A stretch of DNA of 64,000 nt, taken from the NCBI RefSeq assembly GCF_010211745.1, contig NZ_PDWQ01000003.1, forward strand, positions 62,001 through 126,000, read 5' to 3'. Shown in pieces: positions 9,396 to 20,364 of this stretch. Source of the DNA: Pseudoxanthomonas kalamensis DSM 18571 (GTDB taxonomy: Bacteria; Pseudomonadota; Gammaproteobacteria; Xanthomonadales; Xanthomonadaceae). The position numbers and the translations under genes are program-made. Numbering within the stretch: the stretch's first letter is position 1; every line of letters begins with the position of its first letter. The notes under the pieces were generated by a model. That model saw only the letters and a list, made by a program, of their open reading frames with translations. It made no database searches and was not told where the DNA came from.

Positions 9396-10760
9396 ATGCG
9401 CAAGGCGATCAAATGGATGTTCTGGATGCTGGGTGGCGTGCTGCTGCTGGCGGTGTTGGTCTGGCTGGCCAGCCGGATGAGCCGGGTTCCGCCCGAGCAG
9501 GCGCAGGCGCTGGCCATGCTGGATGCCCCGATACCCGTACCGGCGGGCCGCAACGGCTTCGCCGCGCTGTGGTCGCTGCAGTACGACATCCCGGTGGACA
9601 AGGCGGAGGCGCTGCTGGCGCAGGACGTGCAACGGTTTGCCGACTTCAAACCGGAATCCGATGGCGGCAACGTGGTCACGCAGGCTTTTGCCAGCCTGTT
9701 GGACGAGGTGCCGAGGCTGGACGATGGCGCCCCGACCGAACCGGCCCTGTGCAACCTGCACGATGGCAATTGTCTGGCCACGATACGCGCCTCGTTGGAG
9801 GCTTATGCGCCCGTGATCGAATCGCGCAGGGAAATTTCCCGTCGCGTGGCAGCGCTGGACGGGTACGGCTATTTCCACATGCCGTATGCGCCACGTCTTG
9901 ATACGCCGATCCCGCCATACCAGGCCTTGACTCGGGACTTGTCGATACATGCCTACGACTTCGCGCAGGGACAGATCGATGTGGCGTTGAAGGGCGTTTG
10001 CCGTGACGCCTCGATCGCCAGCAAGATAGTGGACAGCAGCGATTCCCTGATCGCCAGTATGGTCGGCATCGCCATGGTGAAGGGTGCCGGTAGCTTGTTG
10101 ATCGAGATGCTGTCGGAGCTTCCGTCGGACTACCCGTTGCCGGCGCAATGCGGCGAGGTGTTCGATGGTGGCGTGGCCATGAGCGCCGCCGTTTGTTCGG
10201 CCATGATGGGAGAAGGGCGGTTTTCCACTGGCGGTCTCCGTACGTTGAACCTGGCGCCGGCCGGGGGCGTGATCGAGACCGCCATGACTAGGCTGATATT
10301 CGATGTCGAGAAGACCGCGGCGCGTGGCGCATCCAAATTCACGTGGTATTGCGACGAACAGGCTAGGCAACAGATTGCTGCTGACCAGCCCCTGCACAAT
10401 CCGACGGCACAGCCATCAATGTGGTCGCTGGACTGCGTGGCCAACGCGGCCGGCTGCATCCTGATGGATATCGCCGCGCCTGCTTACGACGAATACGGTC
10501 TGCGCCTGCAGGACGCGCAGGCGCAGCAGCAACTGGTGGCCACCTGGCTGTGGTTGCGCGGGCGGGACGGCGATGCGCGACCACTGGCCGAACGGCTGGC
10601 GTCGCGACCACAGGCGCTGAAAAGTCCGGCACGCTCTATCACGGTCAGTGAAGACGGCAAGTCGCTTCGAATCGACATGTACGAAGCCGGCCGCTTCCCT
10701 GATGGCTTCTGGCAACTTCCGCTGCCGGAATGGATGGCCGACAGCGGATCGGCGCCCTGA
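9396..10760 (+). CDS. Uncharacterised membrane-anchored, cysteine-containing protein
   Basis: I do not recognise this 454-residue protein. It has a single N-terminal transmembrane helix (about residues 7-27) preceded by basic residues, so the remainder should be periplasmic. That remainder holds about eight cysteines (for example CNLHDGNC, VCRDAS, QCGEVF, DCVANAAGC), consistent with disulfide bonding. No catalytic motif is evident. The ATG at 9396 follows GGGGAACGGA. A possible promoter (TTGTAC near 9334 and TATAGT near 9359) lies just upstream with a long 19-bp spacer. The gene stands alone between divergent DUF502 and convergent DUF4442 genes. Confidence 0.75.
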   Translation: MRKAIKWMFWMLGGVLLLAVLVWLASRMSRVPPEQAQALAMLDAPIPVPAGRNGFAALWSLQYDIPVDKAEALLAQDVQRFADFKPESDGGNVVTQAFASLLDEVPRLDDGAPTEPALCNLHDGNCLATIRASLEAYAPVIESRREISRRVAALDGYGYFHMPYAPRLDTPIPPYQALTRDLSIHAYDFAQGQIDVALKGVCRDASIASKIVDSSDSLIASMVGIAMVKGAGSLLIEMLSELPSDYPLPAQCGEVFDGGVAMSAAVCSAMMGEGRFSTGGLRTLNLAPAGGVIETAMTRLIFDVEKTAARGASKFTWYCDEQARQQIAADQPLHNPTAQPSMWSLDCVANAAGCILMDIAAPAYDEYGLRLQDAQAQQQLVATWLWLRGRDGDARPLAERLASRPQALKSPARSITVSEDGKSLRIDMYEAGRFPDGFWQLPLPEWMADSGSAP

Positions 10761-10761
10761 T

Positions 10762-11232
10762 TCAGCTGGCTTTGGTCGTGGTGCGCGCCTTCGGTTTCAG
10801 GCGCGCATAGACCTGCTTGCGGATGCGGGCCACGACTTCTCCCTGCGCGTCGATCACGTCCACCGGGAACCAGCGCAGGCACTTCTCCCCGCCGGCGGTG
10901 GCGGCGCGGATGTCCGCCAGCGCTTCGTCGGTGATGCGGAACTCGGCATGCACCGTGCCCTTGCCCGGTTTGACGAATTCGATCTCGCCAGCCTTGTCCC
11001 AGACGTAGTGGTCGCTGCCCAGCTGATGCAACAGCAGCAGCATCCAGAACGGATCGGTCATCGCGAACAGACTGCCGCCGAAGTGGGTGCCGACGTAGTT
11101 GCGGTTCCACGGCCGCATGCGCAGCTCGACCCGCGCATGGCGATAGTCGTCCGACAGGTCGGTGACGTGGATGCCGGTAAACAGGAATGGCGGCCACAGG
11201 TTCAGGCCAAGGCGGAACAGGGAAGCCTTCAT
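10762..11232 (-). CDS. DUF4442 hotdog-fold thioesterase-like protein
   Basis: The 156-residue protein matches the DUF4442 branch of the hotdog fold: VELRMRPWNRNYVGTHFGGSLFAMTDPF near the N-terminus followed by the beta-sheet segment VWDKAGEIEFVKPGKG. Relatives resemble acyl-CoA thioesterases, but activity and substrate are unproven. It ends one base after the convergent upstream gene's stop and is monocistronic. Confidence 0.85.
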   Translation of the reverse strand: MKASLFRLGLNLWPPFLFTGIHVTDLSDDYRHARVELRMRPWNRNYVGTHFGGSLFAMTDPFWMLLLLHQLGSDHYVWDKAGEIEFVKPGKGTVHAEFRITDEALADIRAATAGGEKCLRWFPVDVIDAQGEVVARIRKQVYARLKPKARTTTKAS

Positions 11233-11298
11233 GCAGGGCGGGGATGGCGTCGCGAACGGATGGCCAGCCTACCATACGGATAGGTATGTTTTTGGCGA

Positions 11299-12165
11299 CT
11301 AGAACAGCAGGGCCGACATCTTGCGCCGGTACCGACCGACCAGGTCGGCGTCCTCGATCACCCGGAAGGCATCGATCAGGGTCTGCTTCGGCAGGCCATC
11401 GCGGTAATTGCGGTCACGGCGCAGCATTTCGATGAATTCGGTCAGTGCGGCCTCGGCGTCGCCCGCGACCAGTCGGTGCACGCCCAGCAGGTGCCGGGCC
11501 TGCAGGTCGTCCGGGTTGGCGTCGATGGCCGATTGCAGCACCTCCAGCGGCGGCGCGTCCTTCAGCAGGGCGGCGAAGCCCAGGCTGGCGCGCGCGCGGA
11601 CGGTACGATCGTCGGTAGCCAGGTTGGCCGGCAGTGCATCGAGCAATTGCTCGGCTTCGGCGCTGGCGCCGATCTTCAGCAAGGCCAGGGCCAGGTCGAG
11701 CTTCAGTTCGTCCTTGTCCGGTTCGGCCTCGACCGCGTTGCGCAGGCGCAGCACCTCGGCATGCGGATCGGGCGGGGCGACCGGCGCGTCTTCTTCGACA
11801 GCCTCGTCGTTCGCCGGCGCCGGCTGCACGCCGACCTGTTCCAGCACCTTGCGCAGTTCGCCTTCCGGCAGCGCGCCGGGAATGGCGCCCAGCACCTGGC
11901 CGTCCTTGAACACCACCATCGTCGGCACCGAGCGGATTTGGAACATGCCGGCCAGCTGCTGCTCCTTGTCGACATTGACCTTGGCGACCTTGAACGCGCC
12001 GTTGTACTCGGCTGCCAGCTTGTCCAGGATCGGCCCCAGCGTCTTGCACGGCCCGCACCAGGTGGCCCAGAAATCCACGATCACCGGGGTCTGCGCGGAG
12101 CGCTGGACAACCTCGGTCTCGAAATTGTCCAGGGTGGCGTCGAATACGTGGGGGCTGGCGGTCAT
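11299..12165 (-). CDS. cnoX: Thioredoxin-TPR protein (YbbN/CnoX family) with intact CGPC
   Basis: The 288-residue cytoplasmic protein has an N-terminal thioredoxin domain (about residues 5-110) and a C-terminal tetratricopeptide region (about 140-280). This is the architecture of YbbN/CnoX, a chaperedoxin that holds oxidised proteins and passes them to GroEL and DnaK. The active site here is WCGPCK (Cys37, Cys40). E. coli CnoX has SQHC instead and is redox-inactive as an oxidoreductase, so this homologue should retain thiol-disulfide activity, as in Caulobacter-type CnoX. The symbol is by domain architecture only. Confidence 0.88.
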   Translation of the reverse strand: MTASPHVFDATLDNFETEVVQRSAQTPVIVDFWATWCGPCKTLGPILDKLAAEYNGAFKVAKVNVDKEQQLAGMFQIRSVPTMVVFKDGQVLGAIPGALPEGELRKVLEQVGVQPAPANDEAVEEDAPVAPPDPHAEVLRLRNAVEAEPDKDELKLDLALALLKIGASAEAEQLLDALPANLATDDRTVRARASLGFAALLKDAPPLEVLQSAIDANPDDLQARHLLGVHRLVAGDAEAALTEFIEMLRRDRNYRDGLPKQTLIDAFRVIEDADLVGRYRRKMSALLF

Positions 12166-12267
12166 GAGGGAGTCCCGGAAGAGTTCGCAATCCTAGATGG
12201 TAGCGGGGGGCGACGAATCCAAGTGCGTGCGGGGATAATCGCTGCCTGCCGAGCAAACGGGATCGAG

Positions 12268-15613
<3,346 letters not shown>

Positions 15614-15645
15614 ACACCCTTGACATCACGCGTGCGGAGAGTGGG

Positions 15646-16092
15646 ATGGGCAAGCCGGAAATTCCGGAGTTCGAGATTGCGGTTGCAAAACTGATCGAAC
15701 GGGTTCAGCGATGTGCAGATGGCCCAGTGTTGGATTGGGATATCTGGTTGGCGATTGGTTTTGCGGACTTGGTGGTGTTGCTGGCGGGTGTCGCCGTCTT
15801 CCTGAAAGTTGCAGTTCCATCTCGCCGACTTGCTGTTGAAGGCCTTGTCGTGATGTTCGTGGTGGTTGGGATATTGCCGACGATAGTCCTGTATGCAGGA
15901 TTGGAGACGGGTGAAATCCAGCTCCGACATGGTCGAAAATTGCGGTATTGCGTCGATCCGGCAGCCTTCTGGGCGAGAATGGCTTTCTACAATGTCTGGC
16001 TGGTAGGTGCCATGTCGGGAGTAGTGGCCACGGTCATCAGACTTCGGCGGCCATATCGCAAGTACAGGAAATACATGGATTTGGTCGAATAA
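15646..16092 (+). CDS. Small membrane protein of unknown function inserted between leuS and lptE
   Basis: I do not recognise this 148-residue protein. It has three predicted transmembrane helices (about residues 34-57, 64-84 and 110-132) and a basic C-terminal tail (RLRRPYRKYRKY). The ATG at 15646 is preceded by GGAGAGTGG. Base composition is visibly poorer in G+C than the flanking leuS and lptE, with many A/T third positions, which suggests a recent acquisition. In related bacteria leuS is normally followed directly by lptE, so this is an insertion in a conserved operon. Confidence 0.65.
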   Translation: MGKPEIPEFEIAVAKLIERVQRCADGPVLDWDIWLAIGFADLVVLLAGVAVFLKVAVPSRRLAVEGLVVMFVVVGILPTIVLYAGLETGEIQLRHGRKLRYCVDPAAFWARMAFYNVWLVGAMSGVVATVIRLRRPYRKYRKYMDLVE

Positions 16093-16169
16093 CGCCCCCG
16101 CGCCGGTGTTCACCTGCCATCCGGCTTGGCTATTGCCGCCCCCGCCGCGCTCGTCCAGACTTGTCGCCC

Positions 16170-16733
16170 ATGACTTCCGTTTTTCCGTTGCGCCCCTCGT
16201 TGCGTTCCGTATCTCGCCTTGCTGCGCTGGCTTTGCTGATCGTGGCGCTGTCGGCTTGCGGCTTCCACCTGCGCGGCAATATCGCTTTGCCGCAGGACCT
16301 GGGACCGATCAAGGTGGTGTCCACGACCGCCTACAGCCCGCTGACCGGCTCGCTCGGCCGTGGATTGGAACTGGCCGGCGCTACGCTGGCGGCCGAGGAC
16401 GCCAGCGACGTGGCCACGCTGAAGGTGCTGTCCGAGCGCTGGGGCGACCGTCCGATCGCCATCGACCAGTACGGCCGCGCTCAGGAATACAGCCTGCGTT
16501 ACGCCACCGTGTTCGAGTTCGTCCGCGCCGACGGCAGCGTGCTGGTGCCGCAGCAGGTGGTTGAATTGTCGCGCGACTACGTGGCCCCGCCGATCGACGC
16601 CATCGGCACCGATACCGAGCGCGACATCCTGGCCGAGGAAATGCGCAAGGAGATGTCGTCCTCGATCCTGCGCCGGATCGACAGCGTCATCCAGAGCGGT
16701 GCGGTGGTGCGGGACGCCGCGGCCACGCCCTGA
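16170..16733 (+). CDS. lptE: LPS assembly lipoprotein LptE
   Basis: The 187-residue lipoprotein has a signal peptide ending in lipobox LSAC followed by GFHLRGN, the signature start of mature LptE (RlpB). LptE plugs and stabilises the LptD outer-membrane translocon that inserts lipopolysaccharide. The middle region (YSLRYATVFEF) and the C-terminal helix (EEMRKEMSSSILRRI) are family-typical. Its stop overlaps the holA start (TGATG), indicating translational coupling. Confidence 0.95.
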   Translation: MTSVFPLRPSLRSVSRLAALALLIVALSACGFHLRGNIALPQDLGPIKVVSTTAYSPLTGSLGRGLELAGATLAAEDASDVATLKVLSERWGDRPIAIDQYGRAQEYSLRYATVFEFVRADGSVLVPQQVVELSRDYVAPPIDAIGTDTERDILAEEMRKEMSSSILRRIDSVIQSGAVVRDAAATP

Positions 16734-17770
16734 TGGAGCTCAGCCCGGAACGGCTGGCTGCGCAGGGCGCCGACGCGCCGTTGCAGCCGGTCTACCTGAT
16801 CGCCGGGCCGGAGTTGCTGCGCGTGCTGGAGGCAGCCGATGCGGTACGCGCGATGGCGCGTGCGCAGGGCATCGGTGAGCGCGAAGTGTTCGACGCCGAC
16901 GGCCGCGATTTCGATTGGGGACAGCTGCAGAGTGCATTCAACGCGCCCAGCCTGTTCAGCCCGCGACGGCTGATCGAAGTCCGCCTGCCCAGCGGCAAGC
17001 CCGGCAAGCAGGGAGGCGAGCTGATCCAGTCCTTCTGCGCCGATCCGCCGCCGGACGTGGTGCTGCTGATCACCGCGCATGAATGGAGCCGCTCGCACCA
17101 GGGCAAGTGGTCCGATGCGGTCGCCAAGACCGGCACGCTGTCGGTGGCCTGGGCGATCAAGCCGCACGAACTGGGCGGCTGGGTGGAATCGCGGCTGCGC
17201 GCGCGCGGCCTGCGCGCCGACGCCGAGGCGGTGCAGGTGCTGACCGAGCGGGTCGAAGGCAATCTGCTGGCGGCGGCGCAGGAGATCGACAAGCTGGCTC
17301 TGCTGTGCGCCGAAGGGCAGACCCTGGACGCGGCGGCGGTGCAGTCGCTGGTCGCCGATGCGGCGCGTTACGACGTGTTCCGCCTGGCCGAGAGCATGCT
17401 GTCCGGACAGGCCGGGCCGGCCATGCGCATGCTCGCCGGCCTGCGTGCCGAGGGCGAGCAGGTTGCCGCGCTGACCCCGATCCTGATCAAGGAACTGCTG
17501 CGCTGCGCCACGTTGGCACGGGCACAGGCGCGCGGCGGCAACCTGGCCGCCGAGATGAAATCGCAAGGCATCTGGGAAAGCCGGCAGGCGCCGTTCCGCC
17601 GCGCCCTGCAACGGCATGCGAATCCGCAGCACTGGGAGCGCTTCGTCGCCGAGGCTTCGCGGGTGGACCGCATCGCCAAGGGCCGCGGCGACGGCGATCC
17701 GTGGCGGGTGCTGGAGCGCCTGCTGCTGGCGGTGGCCGACGCCAGGGCCGTGCGCCTGCTGGCGGCCTGA
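16733..17770 (+). CDS. holA: DNA polymerase III delta subunit
   Basis: The 345-residue protein is the delta subunit of the clamp loader, which opens the beta clamp and loads it at primed sites. Its length matches E. coli HolA (343). It has the AAA+-like but non-ATP-binding N-terminal domain (LQPVYLIAGPELLRVLEAADAVR) and a C-terminal collar domain. The ATG at 16733 overlaps the lptE stop. Its stop lies 9 bp before the nadD start. Confidence 0.95.
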   Translation: MELSPERLAAQGADAPLQPVYLIAGPELLRVLEAADAVRAMARAQGIGEREVFDADGRDFDWGQLQSAFNAPSLFSPRRLIEVRLPSGKPGKQGGELIQSFCADPPPDVVLLITAHEWSRSHQGKWSDAVAKTGTLSVAWAIKPHELGGWVESRLRARGLRADAEAVQVLTERVEGNLLAAAQEIDKLALLCAEGQTLDAAAVQSLVADAARYDVFRLAESMLSGQAGPAMRMLAGLRAEGEQVAALTPILIKELLRCATLARAQARGGNLAAEMKSQGIWESRQAPFRRALQRHANPQHWERFVAEASRVDRIAKGRGDGDPWRVLERLLLAVADARAVRLLAA

Positions 17771-17779
17771 GGGCGGGCG

Positions 17780-18499
17780 TTGGCGTCCCCGGATTCATTC
17801 CGCCTGCACCTGAGCTACGGCGGCACCTTCGATCCGGTCCACAACGGCCACCTGGCGGTGGCACGCGATGCCGGCAATGCGCTTGGCGTACCGGTCTGGC
17901 TGACCCCGGCGGCCGATCCGCCGCACCGCGCGCCGCCAGGTGCCAGTGCCGGCCAGCGTGCCGCCATGCTGGAACGGGCGCTGGACGGGCAGGGCCGATT
18001 GCGGATGGACCTGCGCGAGCTACGCCGGGCCGACGCCGATCCGGAGCGGCGCTCCTGGACCATCGACACCCTGCACGAACTGCGCGGCGAACTGGGGCCG
18101 CATGCACCGATCGCACTGCTGCTGGGCGCCGACAGCTTCGTCGGCCTGCCGAGCTGGCGCGACTGGCGCGAGCTGTTCGCGCTGGCGCACTTCGTCGTCG
18201 CCGACCGTCCCGGCAGCCCGCTGGACGGCGGACTGCCGGCCGAACTGGCGCAGATCCTTGCCGAACGGCTGAGCGATTCGGCAACGGCACTGGAAACCGC
18301 GCCGGCCGGCCGGATCTGGCGGTTGCAGCAGCCGTTGCGACCCGAATCGGCCACCGACATCCGTCGCCGGATCGTTGCCGGCCAGCCTTGGCGCGGCCTG
18401 GTGCCGGCCGCGGTGGCCGATTACATCCTCGCCCACGGCCTGTACGGCGCGGGCGGCGCCACCCCGGGCCACGGCCCGTCGACGGGTACGGCGCTATAA
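17780..18499 (+). CDS. nadD: Nicotinate-nucleotide adenylyltransferase
   Basis: The 239-residue enzyme converts nicotinate mononucleotide and ATP to deamido-NAD in NAD synthesis. It shows the nucleotidyltransferase motif GGTFDPVHNGH near the N-terminus and the ESATDIRRR segment corresponding to the ISSTxIR motif. The start appears to be TTG at 17780, since no ATG or GTG lies between the holA stop and the GTFDPVHNGH motif in this frame; a purine-rich GAGGGCGGG precedes it. The C-terminal tail (GGATPGHGPSTGTAL) is a short extension. Confidence 0.94.
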   Translation: MASPDSFRLHLSYGGTFDPVHNGHLAVARDAGNALGVPVWLTPAADPPHRAPPGASAGQRAAMLERALDGQGRLRMDLRELRRADADPERRSWTIDTLHELRGELGPHAPIALLLGADSFVGLPSWRDWRELFALAHFVVADRPGSPLDGGLPAELAQILAERLSDSATALETAPAGRIWRLQQPLRPESATDIRRRIVAGQPWRGLVPAAVADYILAHGLYGAGGATPGHGPSTGTAL

Positions 18500-18500
18500 T
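18495..18500 (+). promoter_or_regulatory. Possible -10 box ahead of rsfS
   Basis: A perfect TATAAT overlaps the end of nadD, 32 bp before the rsfS start. No convincing -35 lies 16-18 bp upstream (cggccc). It could provide an internal promoter for rsfS-rlmH. Confidence 0.35.
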
Positions 18501-18532
18501 CGTCCCCGTTCAACCAGCCCGCAGAGCCTTTT

Positions 18533-18958
18533 TTGTCCAGCCAAGCGCAAGTCATCAAGACCCGGATCCCCAACCCGCCGCCCCCGACCCCCGTGCTGCT
18601 GGCCAGCGTGCACGACGCACTGGCCGAGCTGAAGGCCAAGGATGTCGTCGAAATCGACGTGCGAGGCAAGTCCAGCGTCTCCGACTACATGGTCATCGCT
18701 TCGGGCACCTCGACCCGGCACGTCAAATCCATTTCCGACGAAGTGGTCAAGTTCGCCAAGCGGCTGGACCTGATCCCGCTGGGCGTGGAAGGCGAGCGCG
18801 AGGCCGAATGGGTGCTGGTCGACCTGGGCGACGTGATCGTCCACGTCATGCTGCCGCGGGTACGCGAGTTCTACGCGTTGGAACGCCTGTGGACGGTCGG
18901 CGATCAGGCGCCGGAAGCGGAAGCGGCCGAAGCCGTGGATGCGGACGCCCGCGACTGA
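18533..18958 (+). CDS. rsfS: Ribosome silencing factor
   Basis: The 141-residue protein is RsfS (Iojap/YbeB family), which binds ribosomal protein uL14 and blocks subunit joining during starvation. The core matches the family: DVVEIDVRGKSSVSDYMVIASG, then EAEWVLVDLGDVIVHVM and REFYALERLW. The start is TTG at 18533; no ATG precedes the conserved core. The N-terminal 20 residues include a proline-rich stretch (PNPPPPTP). An acidic tail closes the protein. nadD-rsfS-rlmH is a widely conserved order. Confidence 0.94.
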   Translation: MSSQAQVIKTRIPNPPPPTPVLLASVHDALAELKAKDVVEIDVRGKSSVSDYMVIASGTSTRHVKSISDEVVKFAKRLDLIPLGVEGEREAEWVLVDLGDVIVHVMLPRVREFYALERLWTVGDQAPEAEAAEAVDADARD

Positions 18959-19007
18959 TGGGCGTTTCGGGGTCGATCGACGCGGCCCGGGCCGCACCGC
19001 GCGGGAC

Positions 19008-19478
19008 GTGAAGGCACGACTGATCGCCACCGGCGAACGCGCGCCTGCCTGGGTCGCGCAGGGATTTTCCGAATACCGCAAACGGCTTTCGCACTGGTTG
19101 CCGCTGGAACTGGTCGAGATCGAGCCGGGCCTGCGCGGCAAGGGTCGCGATCCGCAGCGCGCGATCGAGGACGAAGGCAAACGGGTGCTGGCGGCGTTGC
19201 CGAAGCAGGCGCACGTGGTCGCCCTGGAAGTCACCGGCAAGACCTACAGCTCCGAAGCGCTGTCGCAGCGGATGGAGCACTGGCGCGGCCAGGGTCGCGA
19301 TCTGGCCTTCCTGATCGGCGGGCCGGAAGGCCATGCTCCCGACGTGCTGGCTGCCGCCCACGAAACCTGGTCGCTGGGGCCGTTGACCCTGCCGCACATG
19401 CTGGCGCGGCTGCTGGTGGCCGAGCAGCTGTACCGCGCGGCGGCGATGCTGGCCAACCATCCCTACCACCGCGCCTGA
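19008..19478 (+). CDS. rlmH: 23S rRNA (pseudouridine1915-N3)-methyltransferase
   Basis: The 156-residue SPOUT methyltransferase modifies pseudouridine 1915 in helix 69 of 23S rRNA. The SAM-binding knot motif LIGGPEGH and the C-terminal LTLPHMLARLLVAEQLYRA are typical. The GTG start at 19008 gives VKARLIATGERAPAW, matching the family length almost exactly; an in-frame ATG at 18939 would add 23 unrelated residues overlapping rsfS. It is convergent with a tonB-like gene 24 bp away. Confidence 0.95.
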   Translation: MKARLIATGERAPAWVAQGFSEYRKRLSHWLPLELVEIEPGLRGKGRDPQRAIEDEGKRVLAALPKQAHVVALEVTGKTYSSEALSQRMEHWRGQGRDLAFLIGGPEGHAPDVLAAAHETWSLGPLTLPHMLARLLVAEQLYRAAAMLANHPYHRA

Positions 19479-19502
19479 GGCGCGGCGGCAGGGCGGCGGC
19501 GA

Positions 19503-20162
19503 TCACTGCAGGGTGAAGCTGATCGGCACCAGGCCCCAAGCCTGGACCGGATGGCCATCGCGCACGGCCGGCTGGAACAGCCAGCTGGCTTTCACGTGCT
19601 GCAGGGCGCTGCGATCCAGATTGCGGTTGCCGCTGCTGCGTTCGATGTTGACCTGCAGCGGCCGTCCGTCCACGTCCACCAGCACCCGCAGCAGCACGGT
19701 GCCCTGGATGCCGCGACGGGCTTCGGCGGCCGGGTAGGACGGTGCGGTGGCACGCACGTAGCCGAGCTGGCCAACCTCAACCGGACCGGTGGAAACCGGT
19801 GCCACATCGGTGACCGGTCCGGTTGTCTCGATCGGCATGTCGGCGGCGAGACTGCCGTTGTCGACGATTACCGGAGCATTGACGACCGGCACGTCGATCT
19901 GGACCGGAACCTTCGGCTGGGTCTGCGGTTTGGGCGTGGTCTTTGCGTGTTTGATGATTTCCGGTGGCAACGGCGGCTGTTCGGGCTTGATCGCCCGTAT
20001 CCAGATCGTCTCTTCCACGATCTGCGCGACTGGCGGGGTCGTCGCGGTCATCGGCACCAGCAACAGCAGCAGGGCCAGCAGATGGACGGTAATGGCGCCG
20101 GCCAGGGCGAGGATGCGGCCGGTATCCAGTTGCAGCGAGGGCGTGCGCAGTGTGCGAACCAT
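19503..20162 (-). CDS. Energy transducer TonB family protein
   Basis: The 219-residue protein has a single N-terminal transmembrane helix (about residues 17-38) and a proline/lysine-rich periplasmic spacer (PKPQTQPKVP). A C-terminal TonB domain follows (YPAAEARRGIQGTVLLRVLVDVDG to SFTLQ). TonB proteins couple the proton-motive force to outer-membrane receptors. There are no exbB/exbD genes next to it, so it probably uses a motor encoded elsewhere. The ATG at 20162 has a strong GGAGGT Shine-Dalgarno; an upstream ATG at 20198 is less likely. The gene could serve the TonB-dependent receptor at 44.6-47.4 kb, but this is speculation. Confidence 0.88.
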   Translation of the reverse strand: MVRTLRTPSLQLDTGRILALAGAITVHLLALLLLLVPMTATTPPVAQIVEETIWIRAIKPEQPPLPPEIIKHAKTTPKPQTQPKVPVQIDVPVVNAPVIVDNGSLAADMPIETTGPVTDVAPVSTGPVEVGQLGYVRATAPSYPAAEARRGIQGTVLLRVLVDVDGRPLQVNIERSSGNRNLDRSALQHVKASWLFQPAVRDGHPVQAWGLVPISFTLQ

Positions 20163-20284
20163 GATCCACCTCCGTTCATTGGGATGCAGAGGGAACAACG
20201 TCCGGGCGGGACCAACGGGGTTGGCATCCGCGGTTCGACGATGCGCCGATGCCGGCGGTGATGCAAGTGCAGCGGGAGTGGAGA

Positions 20285-20324
20285 GGAACGAGAAGCGAGG
20301 AACGAGGAACGAGTGGGGAACGAG
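20285..20324 (+). repeat. Four short direct repeats of GGAACGAG
   Basis: The octamer GGAACGAG occurs at 20285-20292, 20299-20306, 20306-20313 and 20317-20324. The last copy is also the outer end of the hairpin at 20317-20346. The array lies between the divergent promoter region of the tonB-like gene and the 3' end of the SIMPL gene. It looks like a small slippage-derived array. Confidence 0.6.
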
Positions 20325-20346
20325 AGACGGCGGGGTCTCTCGTTCC
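20317..20346 (-). terminator. Strong hairpin after the SIMPL gene, no U-tract
   Basis: A perfect 12-bp stem (GGAACGAGAGAC with GTCTCTCGTTCC) encloses a 6-base loop, 18 bp downstream of the SIMPL gene's stop on the minus strand. No run of T follows on either strand, so it may be a Rho-linked or mRNA-stabilising hairpin rather than a classical intrinsic terminator. Confidence 0.4.
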
Positions 20347-20364
20347 GGGCCGTTGGCGGGCGGC

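Noticed and set aside
20285..20324. CRISPR-like array
   Set aside because: Repeats are 8 bp, partly overlapping, without unique spacers.
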